The notes under the pieces are model-generated. The model saw only the letters and a list, made by a program, of their open reading frames with translations, made no database searches and was not told the DNA's origin. Made by a program: the position numbers and the translations under genes. From an uncultured Lachnospiraceae bacterium (GTDB lineage: Bacteria > Bacillota > Clostridia > Lachnospirales > Lachnospiraceae): DNA of 61,607 nt. Shown here one piece after another: positions 15,789 to 24,192 of this stretch. The stretch lies in contig CAJTMC010000024.1 of NCBI GenBank assembly GCA_910577115.1, forward strand, positions 1 through 61,607, written 5' to 3'. How positions within the stretch are numbered: position 1 is the first letter of the stretch; each line of letters opens with the position of its first letter.

Positions 15789-16049
15789 ATGGATGTGTTA
15801 AGGAAAGAAGTTATGGTAAGAGACATTGATCGGAAGTACGATCACCCGTTGGCTGAGATTGTACAGATTGCAAGCCAGTATAAGAGTGAAATTCTGCTTG
15901 AATATGATAAGTACAGAATCAATGCAAAAAGCATCATGGGAATTATCGCCTTTAATCCTTCTGCAGGCATGAATGTAACAATTGCTGCTGACGGCAACGA
16001 TGAAACGGACGCAGTGGACGCACTCGAGAAATTTTTACAATGTGAGTAA
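15789..16049 (+). CDS. HPr-fold protein lacking the phosphorylatable histidine (Crh-like)
   Basis: 86 residues from ATG 15789; AGGAGG is only one to two bases away, so the in-frame GTG at 15795 with seven-base spacing may be the true start. The protein follows HPr along its length: IVQIASQYKSEILLEY, NAKSIMGI with the regulatory serine position (Ser46 of HPr), and the DETDAVDALEKFL tail. The active-site HARP of HPr aligns with YDHP, so His15, which carries the PTS phosphate, is Tyr and Arg17 is His. Bacillus Crh similarly lacks His15 but keeps Ser46 and serves only as a CcpA cofactor after HPr kinase phosphorylation. A purely regulatory role in catabolite control is therefore inferred. It is monocistronic, next to D-lactate dehydrogenase. 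Confidence 0.8.
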   Translation: MDVLRKEVMVRDIDRKYDHPLAEIVQIASQYKSEILLEYDKYRINAKSIMGIIAFNPSAGMNVTIAADGNDETDAVDALEKFLQCE

Positions 16050-16083
16050 CAGATATATAAATTGACAAAATTTTCAGATAATT

Positions 16084-16112
16084 AGCCTAATCTTTTTGAT
16101 TGGGCTTTTTTT
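16084..16112 (+). terminator. Intrinsic terminator of the HPr-like gene
   Basis: AGCCTAATC at 16084-16092 and GATTGGGCT at 16098-16106, a nine-pair stem with one G-T pair, followed by seven T. Confidence 0.9.
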
Positions 16113-16125
16113 ATGCAAAAAATTG

Positions 16126-16134
16126 TGTTATAAT
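16126..16134 (+). promoter_or_regulatory. Extended -10 promoter of the D-lactate dehydrogenase gene
   Basis: TGTTATAAT gives an extended -10 (TGn before TATAAT at 16129-16134); the -35 region is T-rich and not recognisable. The gene starts 69 bases further on. Confidence 0.45.
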
Positions 16135-16202
16135 AAGCATTAAGTAAGGAAAAATGCGCACAATAAGGTGTAACTTTAACAATTAAGAATTGGAGGAATG
16201 AG

Positions 16203-17198
16203 ATGAGAGTTGCATTTTATTCAACAAAACCCTATGACAAGATTTATTTTGAGCCGTTAAGCCATGAGTACGGCATAGAGCTGCATTTTTTTGAAGTGCC
16301 TTGCAATGAGGAAACCATTCCGCTGGCAGCAGGGCATGATGCGCTTTGTATTTTTGTAAATGATTATTTAAACGAGCGCATGATTAACAGCATTGCCGAG
16401 ATGGGCGTGCGTGCCGTACTGCTTCGAAGCGCAGGCTTTAACAATGTAGACATCAAAGCGGCGGCAAAAAACAATATCCCTGTTTTGAGAGTGCCAAGCT
16501 ATTCGCCTGAGGCCGTTGCGGAGTATGCGATGGCAATGCTTTTGACAGTGAACAGGCAGACGCATCGCGCCTATACGAGAACGCGCGATTTTAATATGAG
16601 CATTAACGGCTTTATGGGAACGGATCTGCATGGTAAAACAGCAGGTGTTATTGGTACGGGAAAAATAGGGCAGGCGATGATTAACATTCTAAAGGGCTTT
16701 GGAATGGAAATCTTAGCATATGACCCCTATCCCAATAGCGCTCTTGATGTAGAATACTGCGAAAAAGAACAGGTATTCGAGAGGGCGGATGTTATCACGC
16801 TGCACTGTCCGTTGACGCCGGAAACGAAGCATATTGTGCAGGCAAAAACGATTGAGTTAATGAAGAACGATGTGTATTTGATTAATACTTCGCGTGGAGA
16901 TTTAATCAGGACAGACGATTTGATAGAAGGCTTACTGCATAAGAAATTTGCAGGTGTGGGCATTGATGTATACGAGGAAGAGGGCGGCGTCTTTTATGAG
17001 GACTGCTCCAATGAGATTATCGCAGATGAAAATCTGGCGAGACTGATGACCTTTCCGAATGTGCTCGTGACCTCGCACATGGGATTTTTTACGAGAGAGG
17101 CAGTGCATGCAATTGCCGATGTGACGCTGAAAAATGCCGATGCGGTAAACAGGGGATTAGAGCTTGTAAACGTAGTGAAGCCGGATATGAGCTGTTAG
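16203..17198 (+). CDS. ldhA: D-lactate dehydrogenase (2-hydroxyacid dehydrogenase family)
   Basis: 331 residues, typical family length. The NAD-binding domain carries GTGKIG at 151-156 and the acceptor Asp174, and the catalytic residues are Arg231 (NTSRGD), a Glu in the DVYEEE segment (258-260) and His292 (SHMGF). The LRSAGFNNVD motif near 74-83 and the F-F insertion after VFYEDCSNE are those of fermentative D-lactate dehydrogenases. It reduces pyruvate to D-lactate with NADH in the cytosol. The ribosome site is GGAGG before ATG 16203. A broader 2-hydroxyacid specificity cannot be excluded from sequence alone. Confidence 0.88.
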   Translation: MRVAFYSTKPYDKIYFEPLSHEYGIELHFFEVPCNEETIPLAAGHDALCIFVNDYLNERMINSIAEMGVRAVLLRSAGFNNVDIKAAAKNNIPVLRVPSYSPEAVAEYAMAMLLTVNRQTHRAYTRTRDFNMSINGFMGTDLHGKTAGVIGTGKIGQAMINILKGFGMEILAYDPYPNSALDVEYCEKEQVFERADVITLHCPLTPETKHIVQAKTIELMKNDVYLINTSRGDLIRTDDLIEGLLHKKFAGVGIDVYEEEGGVFYEDCSNEIIADENLARLMTFPNVLVTSHMGFFTREAVHAIADVTLKNADAVNRGLELVNVVKPDMSC

Positions 17199-17235
17199 AA
17201 TATATGTTTGCAAATCATAAAAAGGGGAGCTGAAA

Positions 17236-17727
17236 TTGGGGAATAATGTGATAAAGCCTGTGAGAGTGACAGTCAGGCCGGCCTATCGCGGTGAATGGGA
17301 TGATGCGATGGCGCTTGCATGGCGCGTTTTCATGCAGTTTGAGGCGAGGGACTATACGCCCGAGGGAATCGAGAGCTTTCAGGATTTTATAACGGATTCG
17401 ATGCTTTACCGCATGTTTCTTATGGGAGAATACCAGCTTTTTGCGGCATACGACAGAGGACGTATGATTGGTATGATTAGTCTCAGAAACGAGACGCATA
17501 TTTCTCTTTTGTTTGTAGATGCAAACTATCACAGACATGGGATTGGAAGACAGCTGATACAGTATGTGAGTGATTATGTGCTTCGGGAGGAAGGGCATGA
17601 CTTTGTCACAGTAAATGCAGCGCCCTATGCCGTAGAGTTTTACCACCGCATAGGATTTGTGGATACAGACGTAAGACAGTTTAATGACGGAATATGGTAC
17701 ACGCCGATGCGGAAATGCGTAAAATAA
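17236..17727 (+). CDS. GNAT-family N-acetyltransferase
   Basis: 163 residues starting at TTG 17236, six bases after GGGGAG. The GNAT core is visible: ISLLFVDANYHRHGIGRQLI contains the V-x5-RGxG-like acetyl-CoA pyrophosphate loop (HRHGIGRQL), preceded by strand MIGMISLR and followed by VTVNAAPYAVEFYHRIGF, the usual C-terminal signature. The acyl acceptor is unknown. It follows ldhA by 37 bases and precedes the HD protein by 24, so the three may be cotranscribed. Confidence 0.85.
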   Translation: MGNNVIKPVRVTVRPAYRGEWDDAMALAWRVFMQFEARDYTPEGIESFQDFITDSMLYRMFLMGEYQLFAAYDRGRMIGMISLRNETHISLLFVDANYHRHGIGRQLIQYVSDYVLREEGHDFVTVNAAPYAVEFYHRIGFVDTDVRQFNDGIWYTPMRKCVK

Positions 17728-17751
17728 AATACAAATGAGGAGGAATTCCAA

Positions 17752-19005
17752 ATGACAGTAGAATATATTACAAGCAGAAATATGATTAGTCTGATTTATG
17801 AGACAATGCGGGCTATGAATGTAAGCGTTGCGCACCACAGCGTACGCGTGGGCTATATTATGGCAAAACTTCTTGAGGGCAGGGGATCTTATGAAAAGTA
17901 TGAGATAGCTGATTTTATGATTCTTTCGATGCTTCATGATATTGGCGCGTATAAGACCGATGATGTCAGAAAGCAGCTGACCTATGAGGCAAAGAGGACA
18001 CTGCCGCATTCGATCTACGGATACCTTTTCCTGAAATATCTTTCGCCTTTTCAGGAACGCTCTAAAATGATTCTCTATCATCATATGGATTATACCAAGA
18101 CAAAGGATTTGGACTATCGTTACCGGTTTGAGCTTGAGCTTTTGAAGATAGCGGAGATGATGGACATATGGTATAAAGCGTTTGGAGACAAATTTGAGTA
18201 TTCCATGATTAATAAATATTCGGGTACAAAGTTTGATCCGGAGGCCGTTGCGCTTATGGAAAAAGTAATCGAAGAAGACGATTTTTTAGAGAAAATTAAA
18301 AACAATACCTTTGGAGAAGAAGTTGACGAATACGAAGATTATGTGCTTTTGTCAGATGATGAGAAAGAAAAATATCTTAAAATGCTCATGTACTGTACCG
18401 GATTGCGGGACGAGGAAATGGTAACGGAAACCATTTCGGTTATTTCGGTAAGCCGCGAGCTTGCGCGAAAGCTGAATATGAACGAGAACGATAAAAATGA
18501 GGTTTATTATGCGGCGCTTTTGCATGATATCGGAATGCTTGCAATTCCGAGTCAGCTTTTGAATGCGCCGAGAAACTTAAATGAGGAAGAAAAAAATCTC
18601 ATCAAGACGCATGTGGAGGTTATGGAAAAAATGCTCGAAGGCAAGATTTCCGAGAGTATTATAAAGATTGCAGCAACGCACCATGAACGGTTTGACGGCA
18701 GCGGATATCCAAGAGGGCTAAAGGCAAGCTACATGACTAACAAAGATGCAGTTCTGCAGCTCTCCGAGTATGTGGTAAATGCGATGCGCGAGAAGCCTTA
18801 CAGAAGGGCATACACAAAGAAGGAAATTACGGAAAATTTAAACAATGGCATTATATCAGGAAGATACGAAGCCATTGTTACGGATACCTTTATGAAGCAT
18901 TATGACGATATTATTGAGATTGCCGAGGATAAGGCTGATATGGCGCTTGTGATGTATCAGAAGCTGCTAAGAAACTATAAACAAGTTTACAACAGCCTTG
19001 CATAA
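17752..19005 (+). CDS. Tandem HD-domain protein with a degenerate HD-GYP domain
   Basis: 417 residues. Residues about 20-200 contain a first HD domain (VAHHSVRVGYIMAK, then MLHDIGAY, LYHHMDYT). Residues about 220-410 match HD-GYP c-di-GMP phosphodiesterases (ALLHDIGMLAIPSQLLN, KTHVEVMEKML, HHERFDGSGYP). In the HD-GYP half several hallmark positions differ: the first metal-binding His is absent (VISVSRELARKL), HDIGK is HDIGM, and the later VADxYDAM reads LSEYVVNAM. The GYP motif itself is intact. It may bind rather than hydrolyse c-di-GMP, or use fewer metals. AGGAGG precedes the start and a strong terminator follows at 19020. Confidence 0.82.
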   Translation: MTVEYITSRNMISLIYETMRAMNVSVAHHSVRVGYIMAKLLEGRGSYEKYEIADFMILSMLHDIGAYKTDDVRKQLTYEAKRTLPHSIYGYLFLKYLSPFQERSKMILYHHMDYTKTKDLDYRYRFELELLKIAEMMDIWYKAFGDKFEYSMINKYSGTKFDPEAVALMEKVIEEDDFLEKIKNNTFGEEVDEYEDYVLLSDDEKEKYLKMLMYCTGLRDEEMVTETISVISVSRELARKLNMNENDKNEVYYAALLHDIGMLAIPSQLLNAPRNLNEEEKNLIKTHVEVMEKMLEGKISESIIKIAATHHERFDGSGYPRGLKASYMTNKDAVLQLSEYVVNAMREKPYRRAYTKKEITENLNNGIISGRYEAIVTDTFMKHYDDIIEIAEDKADMALVMYQKLLRNYKQVYNSLA

Positions 19006-19019
19006 TGATATAATTTTTG

Positions 19020-19046
19020 GACAGGACAATTTTGTCCTGTCTGTTT
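19020..19046 (+). terminator. Intrinsic terminator
   Basis: GACAGGACA at 19020-19028 and TGTCCTGTC at 19033-19041, perfect nine-pair stem with a four-base loop and a T-rich tail. It ends the ldhA-GNAT-HD group. Confidence 0.88.
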
Positions 19047-19098
19047 TATATTTATGATAAGGGGCATTTCCCTGTCCGGATTAGAATGGAGGAATAGT

Positions 19099-19797
19099 AT
19101 GTTTAAACTGGAAAGTCCACTGGTAAATTTTTTAAACAAGGTTGCGGATATTATGATTTTGGGCATTGTATTTATGATTGCATGTGTTCCTGTAATTACC
19201 GGAGGTGCAGCGCTTACCGCCGCCTACTATATGGGATTCAAAATGGTCAAAAATGAGGAAACCTATATTATAAAAGGATTTTTTAAGGCGTTTAAGGAAA
19301 ACTTTAAGCAGGCAACGATCCTGTGGATTTTTGTGTTGATAATTATGGCTGTGATTGTTGCGGATTACCGGATTATTCTCTATTCGGGAATTGCATTTGC
19401 ATCAGGGCTGCGGATTGCAATGGTGTCCGTTACGCTGATTGCCGCACTGGGAATTGTATTTGTGTTTCCGCTTCAGGCGCGCTTTCAGAATACGGTAAAG
19501 CATACGTTCAAGAATGCGTTTTTGATGGCGCTTTCGCACCTTCCGAGTGCATTTCTTCTTATAATAATATATGCTGTTCCTTATTTGATTTTGTGGCTTG
19601 TGCCGCGGCTTTTTCCGGTAGTATTTTTGCTCGGCTTTGGAGGAATTTTCTACTTTAAGAGCTTTGTGCTTTTGCGCGTGTTCCGAAAGTACGAGAGCGC
19701 GGAGGAGACAGAGAAAAGTGTCGATGACGAAGGCGGTCTTTTTGCTGAGAGTGAGCGCATAGAGAATGAAATAAAGGAAAAAAAGGATACAAATTAG
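19099..19797 (+). CDS. YesL/DUF624-family membrane protein
   Basis: 232 residues from ATG 19099 (MFKLESPLVNFLNKV) with GGAGG eight bases upstream; an earlier in-frame start at 19054 would fall just after the terminator and lacks a site. The N-terminal pattern LxNFLNKVADIMILGIVFMIACVPVITGGAA and four to five further hydrophobic segments up to about residue 195 fit DUF624 (YesL), small membrane proteins often found with carbohydrate ABC transporters. Residues 200-232 form a charged, Glu/Lys-rich tail. The downstream neighbour is the MsmK-type ATPase, in line with a sugar-uptake context. Function is unknown. Confidence 0.8.
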   Translation: MFKLESPLVNFLNKVADIMILGIVFMIACVPVITGGAALTAAYYMGFKMVKNEETYIIKGFFKAFKENFKQATILWIFVLIIMAVIVADYRIILYSGIAFASGLRIAMVSVTLIAALGIVFVFPLQARFQNTVKHTFKNAFLMALSHLPSAFLLIIIYAVPYLILWLVPRLFPVVFLLGFGGIFYFKSFVLLRVFRKYESAEETEKSVDDEGGLFAESERIENEIKEKKDTN

Positions 19798-20025
19798 TCA
19801 ATCTGTATAGGATAAATGATATTCGTTGTTCAAGTTGTCTAATGGATATGGAAAATATTGGATTTGTATATATTGGGTGAGCAATTTCTACATAACCCTG
19901 TAAAAATCTTTGTTGAATTGTGGCACTAGCAATTTCGCGTGTTTTCATATATACTAAAGCTATGTAAAAACCGATATACTTTATTTATCGGCGAATGAAA
20001 AAATAATATTAGGAGGCTGTTTAAA

Positions 20026-21138
20026 ATGGCAAGTTTATCATTAAAGAACGTTTGCAAGGTATATCCGAACGGATTTGAAGCAGTAAAGAATTTCAATCTT
20101 GAAATCGCAGATAAAGAGTTCATCATCTTTGTTGGACCTTCAGGATGCGGTAAGTCTACAACACTTCGTATGATTGCAGGTTTGGAGGATATTTCTTCAG
20201 GTGAGCTTAGAATCGGCGACAGAGTCGTAAATGATGTTGAGCCGAAGGACAGAGATATCGCGATGGTATTCCAGAACTACGCTCTGTATCCTCATATGTC
20301 TGTATATGACAATATGGCATTCGGTTTGAAGTTAAGAAAAGTACCGAAGCCGGAAATCGACAAGATGGTTCGCGATGCAGCAAAGATTCTTGACCTTGAG
20401 AAGCTCCTCGACAGAAAGCCGAAGGCTTTGTCAGGTGGTCAGAGACAGCGTGTTGCCATGGGTCGTGCGATTGTACGTAATCCTAAGGTATTCCTCATGG
20501 ACGAGCCTCTTTCAAACTTGGACGCAAAGCTTCGTGTACAGATGCGTATTGAGATTGCAAAGCTTCATCAGAGACTTGGAACAACCATCATCTACGTTAC
20601 ACATGACCAGACAGAGGCTATGACACTTGGTACACGTATCGTTGTTATGAAGGATGGTATTGTTCAGCAGGTTGATACACCGCAGAACTTATATGACAGA
20701 CCGCAGAACCTGTTCGTTGCAGGATTCATGGGTTCTCCGCAGATGAACTTCATTGATGCAAAGGTAGATATTAAGGGCGATACAGCTTACTTAAATGTAG
20801 CTGATCTTTCGATTCCTCTTCCTCCTGCAAAATCTAAGAAGTTAATTGACGGCGGCTATAACGGCAAGACTGTTACATTTGGTATCAGACCTGAGGATAT
20901 TTATGATTCTCAGATGATGGTAGAGGCAAAGGCTGAGAGTACATTCAGCACAACAATTCGTGTATACGAGCTTCTTGGTGCAGAAGTATTCTTATATGCA
21001 GATATTGCTGAGTTCCCTATCACAGCAAGAGTTGATCCCAGAACAACTGCAAGACCGGGTGATAAGGTTAAGTTTGCTATGGATGTTGAGAAGATTCATG
21101 TATTTGACAAGGAAACAGAGAAGGTTATTACAAACTAA
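20026..21138 (+). CDS. msmK: Sugar ABC transporter ATP-binding protein, MsmK/UgpC type
   Basis: 370 residues with complete nucleotide-binding domain: Walker A GPSGCGKST at 37-45, Q-loop in VFQNYALYPH, signature LSGGQ at 135-139, Walker B VFLMDEP around D159, and switch His193 in VTHDQ. The C-terminal 130 residues form the OB-type regulatory domain of the CUT1 carbohydrate group. MsmK-type ATPases energise several sugar importers that lack their own ATPase; no permease or binding protein genes are adjacent, so this is such an orphan, shared ATPase. Codon choice (CGT, AAG, CTT and TAC preferred) differs from the neighbours and suggests high expression. AGGAGG precedes the start and a strong terminator follows. 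Confidence 0.93.
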   Translation: MASLSLKNVCKVYPNGFEAVKNFNLEIADKEFIIFVGPSGCGKSTTLRMIAGLEDISSGELRIGDRVVNDVEPKDRDIAMVFQNYALYPHMSVYDNMAFGLKLRKVPKPEIDKMVRDAAKILDLEKLLDRKPKALSGGQRQRVAMGRAIVRNPKVFLMDEPLSNLDAKLRVQMRIEIAKLHQRLGTTIIYVTHDQTEAMTLGTRIVVMKDGIVQQVDTPQNLYDRPQNLFVAGFMGSPQMNFIDAKVDIKGDTAYLNVADLSIPLPPAKSKKLIDGGYNGKTVTFGIRPEDIYDSQMMVEAKAESTFSTTIRVYELLGAEVFLYADIAEFPITARVDPRTTARPGDKVKFAMDVEKIHVFDKETEKVITN

Positions 21139-21168
21139 TCGTCTGTATGCATAATATGTGATAATATA

Positions 21169-21197
21169 CCCCCGATGGATATTCTATCGGGGGTTTT
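21169..21197 (+). terminator. Intrinsic terminator of msmK
   Basis: CCCCCGAT at 21169-21176 and ATCGGGGG at 21186-21193 with a TTTT tail; very GC-rich stem. Confidence 0.9.
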
Positions 21198-21245
21198 GTA
21201 TACACGCACACAAACCTGCGGACTATGGACAAATGGGGGTTAATT

Positions 21246-22331
21246 ATGATTTCAAATCAAATGATACAGTCAAGCATTGATGAACTGAAAGGCATCACAA
21301 AAGTTGACTTTTGCGTGATTGATATGGAGGGTATTATAGCGGCTTCTACCTTTGACAATACAGATGTTTCGCAAGAGCTTATTGAGAATTTTGTTGCCTC
21401 TCCTGCGGACAGTCAAATTGTCGGAGATTACCATATGCTGAAAATCCTTGAGGACGAAGGGGTGGCCTATGTATTAATCTCAAAGGGGACAGGCGCTGAT
21501 GTCTATATGATTGGAAGAATTGCAGTCAGCCAGATTCAGAATCTGATTATTGCATACAAGGAGCATTTTGACAAAAATAATTTTTTCCAAAATCTTTTGC
21601 TGGACAACTTTCTTCTTGTGGACATCTATAACCGCGCAAAGAAGCTGCATATAACGCCAAATATGCCGCGCGTGGTCTATTTGGTGGAGGCGCAGAACGA
21701 CAATGACAACGTATCAATGGAACTGCTGAAAAATATGTTCGGAGAGCAACCGGGGCATTATCTTACAGCGGTGGAGCAGAAAAATATCATTGTTATAAAG
21801 GAAGTGAGTGCGCTTGATGCCTATGAAGAGGTGGAGCAGGAGGCGCAGGTTATTGTTGATATGATGAACTCTGAGGCCATGCTGATTACAAGGGTTTCCT
21901 ACGGCACGATAGTAGGTGAGCTGAAAGAAGTGTCCAAGTCCTATAAAGAGGCAAAAATGGCAATGGACGTGGGAAAAATTTTCTATATGGAAAAGCCAAT
22001 CAATGCTTACAATACGCTCGGAATCGGCAGGTTGATTTATCAGCTTCCGATTAATCTCTGCCGCCTTTTTATTGCGGAGATTTTTGGAGAAAATGTAATC
22101 AATGATTTGGATGATGAAATGCTCACAACGGTACAGAAATTTTTCGATAATAATTTAAACGTGTCGGAGACTTCGAGACAGCTTTTTGTGCACCGAAATA
22201 CGCTCGTGTATCGGATTGAAAAGCTGCATCAGGCGACAGGGCTTGATATTCGGAAGTTTGACGATGCATTGACATTTAAGATTGCGCTTATGGTTGTGAA
22301 CTATATGCGGTATATTGACTCCCTGGAATAA
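21246..22331 (+). CDS. PucR/CdaR-type transcriptional regulator
   Basis: 361 residues from ATG 21246, six bases after GGGGG. The first 120 residues contain a sugar-diacid-recognition-like sensor (QMIQSSIDELKGITKVDFCVID, then a GRIAVSQIQNLIIAYKEHFDK segment), the middle resembles the CdaR GGDEF-like domain, and residues about 305-355 are the PucR helix-turn-helix (FFDNNLNVSETSRQLFVHRN and TLVYRIEKL). Such regulators respond to sugar acids or other small metabolites. Its position immediately after msmK suggests control of carbohydrate uptake. There is no sign that it shares the msmK transcript, since a terminator intervenes. Confidence 0.85.
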   Translation: MISNQMIQSSIDELKGITKVDFCVIDMEGIIAASTFDNTDVSQELIENFVASPADSQIVGDYHMLKILEDEGVAYVLISKGTGADVYMIGRIAVSQIQNLIIAYKEHFDKNNFFQNLLLDNFLLVDIYNRAKKLHITPNMPRVVYLVEAQNDNDNVSMELLKNMFGEQPGHYLTAVEQKNIIVIKEVSALDAYEEVEQEAQVIVDMMNSEAMLITRVSYGTIVGELKEVSKSYKEAKMAMDVGKIFYMEKPINAYNTLGIGRLIYQLPINLCRLFIAEIFGENVINDLDDEMLTTVQKFFDNNLNVSETSRQLFVHRNTLVYRIEKLHQATGLDIRKFDDALTFKIALMVVNYMRYIDSLE

Positions 22332-22361
22332 TATTGGATTAATATTGGAATGAGAAAGGTT

Positions 22362-22431
22362 CTAAAACCCCCTGCTTTGGACATACATTAGTGTATAGCG
22401 GACACCGCTTTGAAACAGGAGGGGGTTTTAG
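22362..22431 (+). promoter_or_regulatory. Three-way-junction leader that sequesters the ribosome site of the 22433 gene
   Basis: CTAAAACCCCCT at 22362-22373 pairs perfectly (12 bp) with AGGGGGTTTTAG at 22420-22431. The enclosed segment holds two perfect hairpins, ATACA-TTAG-TGTAT at 22383-22396 and AGCGG-ACA-CCGCT at 22397-22409. The right arm carries the AGGAGG ribosome site of the gene starting at 22433. It may be a translational switch, a terminator for the upstream regulator, or both. Confidence 0.6.
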
Positions 22432-22432
22432 T

Positions 22433-23296
22433 ATGCAGTTTTTCTATATTGACTATATGAACGGAGACCGAAAGGAGCGTAATGTTGGATTTTTGAGAGT
22501 AGAGCGCAACGGAATCTGTGTGGGACTGCGCGGCGTACCCCTGCAGTGCGGCAACAAGTGCAGTGTGTATGCTGTGGAAGATAATGGGGAAAAATGGTGT
22601 CTGGGCGAAGTGGGAATTCAAAACGGATATGGAATGGAAAAGCTTGGATGGGGGGACGTGAAGGGCTTTGAAAAGTGCGTCCGCGTGGAAGTGCCGTTTT
22701 ATGGATACAGGAAGGGCGTGTGTGTGCTTCGGGAAAGCAGCGCGGTGTCACAGACGGTATCTTATGAGCAGCCGATACAACAGCATTTGGAGCGGGATCT
22801 GCAAAAAGCGTCTAAGGAGGAAACAGAGAAAGAAACCATATATATGCCTGATAATGTCAGCTGTGATTTGCCCAGGAAGCTTCCGCAGGATAAGTGGGAA
22901 CAGCTTGTTGACACGTATCCGCAGGTACATATTTTTCCGGAAGCACAGTCTTTGCTGATTAAACCCAAAGACCTTGTGGTATTGACGCAGCGATATCACA
23001 GCCTGATTTCCAATTCGTTTGTCCTGCATTCCTATTACAATTACAGGCAGCTGCTGTTGCTTCGGTTTGAGGATAGCCAGCTGGCGAACAGTAAGCTTCG
23101 GGCGGCAAACGAGAGCGGTTCTTCTGTAGAATATTATCTCGGCGTTCCGGGAGTTTATTATGATCGGGAAAAAAGAATCGCACAAATGTTTGGATTTGAA
23201 GGGTTTGACATTGGGGAGGCGCGCATGCGTGAGGAAGAAAAACGTGAAATCTACGAGGGCTGCTTTGGGTACTATATGAAGCAGGTTGAAATATAG
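22433..23296 (+). CDS. Conserved hypothetical protein (DUF6128-like, Lachnospiraceae)
   Basis: 287 residues from ATG 22433 (MQFFYIDYMNGDRKERNVGF). Residues 1-100 look like a compact beta-rich domain (WCLGEVGIQNGYGMEK); residues 110-145 are a charged linker; residues 150-287 form a second domain with the patterns PQVHIFPEAQSLLIKPKDLV, SYYNYRQLLLLR and YYLGVPGVYYDREKRIAQMFGF. I recall such proteins as common and uncharacterised in Lachnospiraceae, under a DUF6128-type name; this assignment is tentative. No membrane segment or catalytic motif is seen. Its stop codon is one base from that of the convergent nrdG-like gene. Confidence 0.6.
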   Translation: MQFFYIDYMNGDRKERNVGFLRVERNGICVGLRGVPLQCGNKCSVYAVEDNGEKWCLGEVGIQNGYGMEKLGWGDVKGFEKCVRVEVPFYGYRKGVCVLRESSAVSQTVSYEQPIQQHLERDLQKASKEETEKETIYMPDNVSCDLPRKLPQDKWEQLVDTYPQVHIFPEAQSLLIKPKDLVVLTQRYHSLISNSFVLHSYYNYRQLLLLRFEDSQLANSKLRAANESGSSVEYYLGVPGVYYDREKRIAQMFGFEGFDIGEARMREEEKREIYEGCFGYYMKQVEI

Positions 23297-23297
23297 T

Positions 23298-24026
23298 TCA
23301 AATACCTCTTAGATGCGTGTTGGGAATATAATTCTGACACAAACGTTCAAAATGCGCAAGTGTATCTTCATCATGTGCATGAAAGCTTTTGCAGAAAACG
23401 CCGTCGCTTTCCACATACGGTTGCAGATAGTAGGCATTTGCGCCTGCAATCCATTGACAGATTGCGTATAGATCCGCCTCCTCGTGTAACTCCTTAACAA
23501 GCGTTGTGCGAAATTCATAGGAAAAGCCGTTTTTGCCGCCGCAGGGCTGTGACAGGAGAAGTGCAGCGGATTGTCTGATATCTTCAAAATCATATACAGC
23601 AGGTGTGGGTGATGCCGAAAAACTGACACTCATGTCATATTTTTCAGGGCAGTTTTTGATATCCATAGCACAGTAGTCAATCAGCCCGTCTGCAATCAGC
23701 GATGCGAGCATTGCAGGATTGGAGCCGTTGGTGTCGAGCTTCACCTTGTAGCCAAGCTGCCTGATTGCCGCAATCAAGTCGGGTAAATCGCTATGAAGGG
23801 TCGGCTCGCCGCCTGTGATGCAAACACCTGTGAGGATACCGCTTCGCTTTTTCAAAAAAGAAAAAATCTCGTCTTGGGAATATGTTTCAATGCAGTCCGA
23901 GACAAGCACAATGTCTTTATTGTGGCAAAACGGACAGCGCAAATTGCAGCCGCCCAGAAAAATGGTACATGCCACCCGATTTGGATAGTCAAGCAGGGTG
24001 GTTTTATTTAGCCCTAATATGTTCAC
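23298..24026 (-). CDS. nrdG: Anaerobic ribonucleoside-triphosphate reductase activating protein (NrdG2 type)
   Basis: 242 residues. The N-terminal NKTTLLDYPNRVACTIFLGG and the radical SAM cluster motif C27-x3-C31-x2-C34 (CNLRCPFCHN) are those of the TIGR02495 subfamily of glycyl-radical activases. ITGGEPTL provides the GGE SAM-binding motif, and VKLDTNGSNP the following strand. It generates the glycyl radical on the class III reductase, using SAM and a [4Fe-4S] cluster. The nrdD partner is not in the window. The gene is convergent with the 22433 gene and divergent from the transglutaminase gene. Confidence 0.88.
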   Translation of the reverse strand: MNILGLNKTTLLDYPNRVACTIFLGGCNLRCPFCHNKDIVLVSDCIETYSQDEIFSFLKKRSGILTGVCITGGEPTLHSDLPDLIAAIRQLGYKVKLDTNGSNPAMLASLIADGLIDYCAMDIKNCPEKYDMSVSFSASPTPAVYDFEDIRQSAALLLSQPCGGKNGFSYEFRTTLVKELHEEADLYAICQWIAGANAYYLQPYVESDGVFCKSFHAHDEDTLAHFERLCQNYIPNTHLRGI

Positions 24027-24151
24027 TTTTGTTTCCTTCTTTCATATCATATAGCATGTAATTTTTATTATGTTAATTTGCAGATACCTAATTTGTACTA
24101 TTTAGGCAAAACACGACTTTATTTTCTTCCTATTATATACAAAATATCCGA

Positions 24152-24180
24152 TTGACACAACATACAAAAAGTCTTATAAT
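24152..24180 (+). promoter_or_regulatory. Consensus promoter of the transglutaminase-like gene
   Basis: TTGACA at 24152-24157 and TATAAT at 24175-24180 with a 17-base spacer, a perfect vegetative promoter. The transcript would begin near 24187 with a leader of about 100 bases. Confidence 0.85.
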
Positions 24181-24192
24181 TAAAGAAATTAA

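Noticed and set aside
19798..20025. Promoter and cre site upstream of msmK
   Set aside because: TATACT at 19950-19955 lacks a convincing -35 element and no sequence matches the CcpA consensus well enough.
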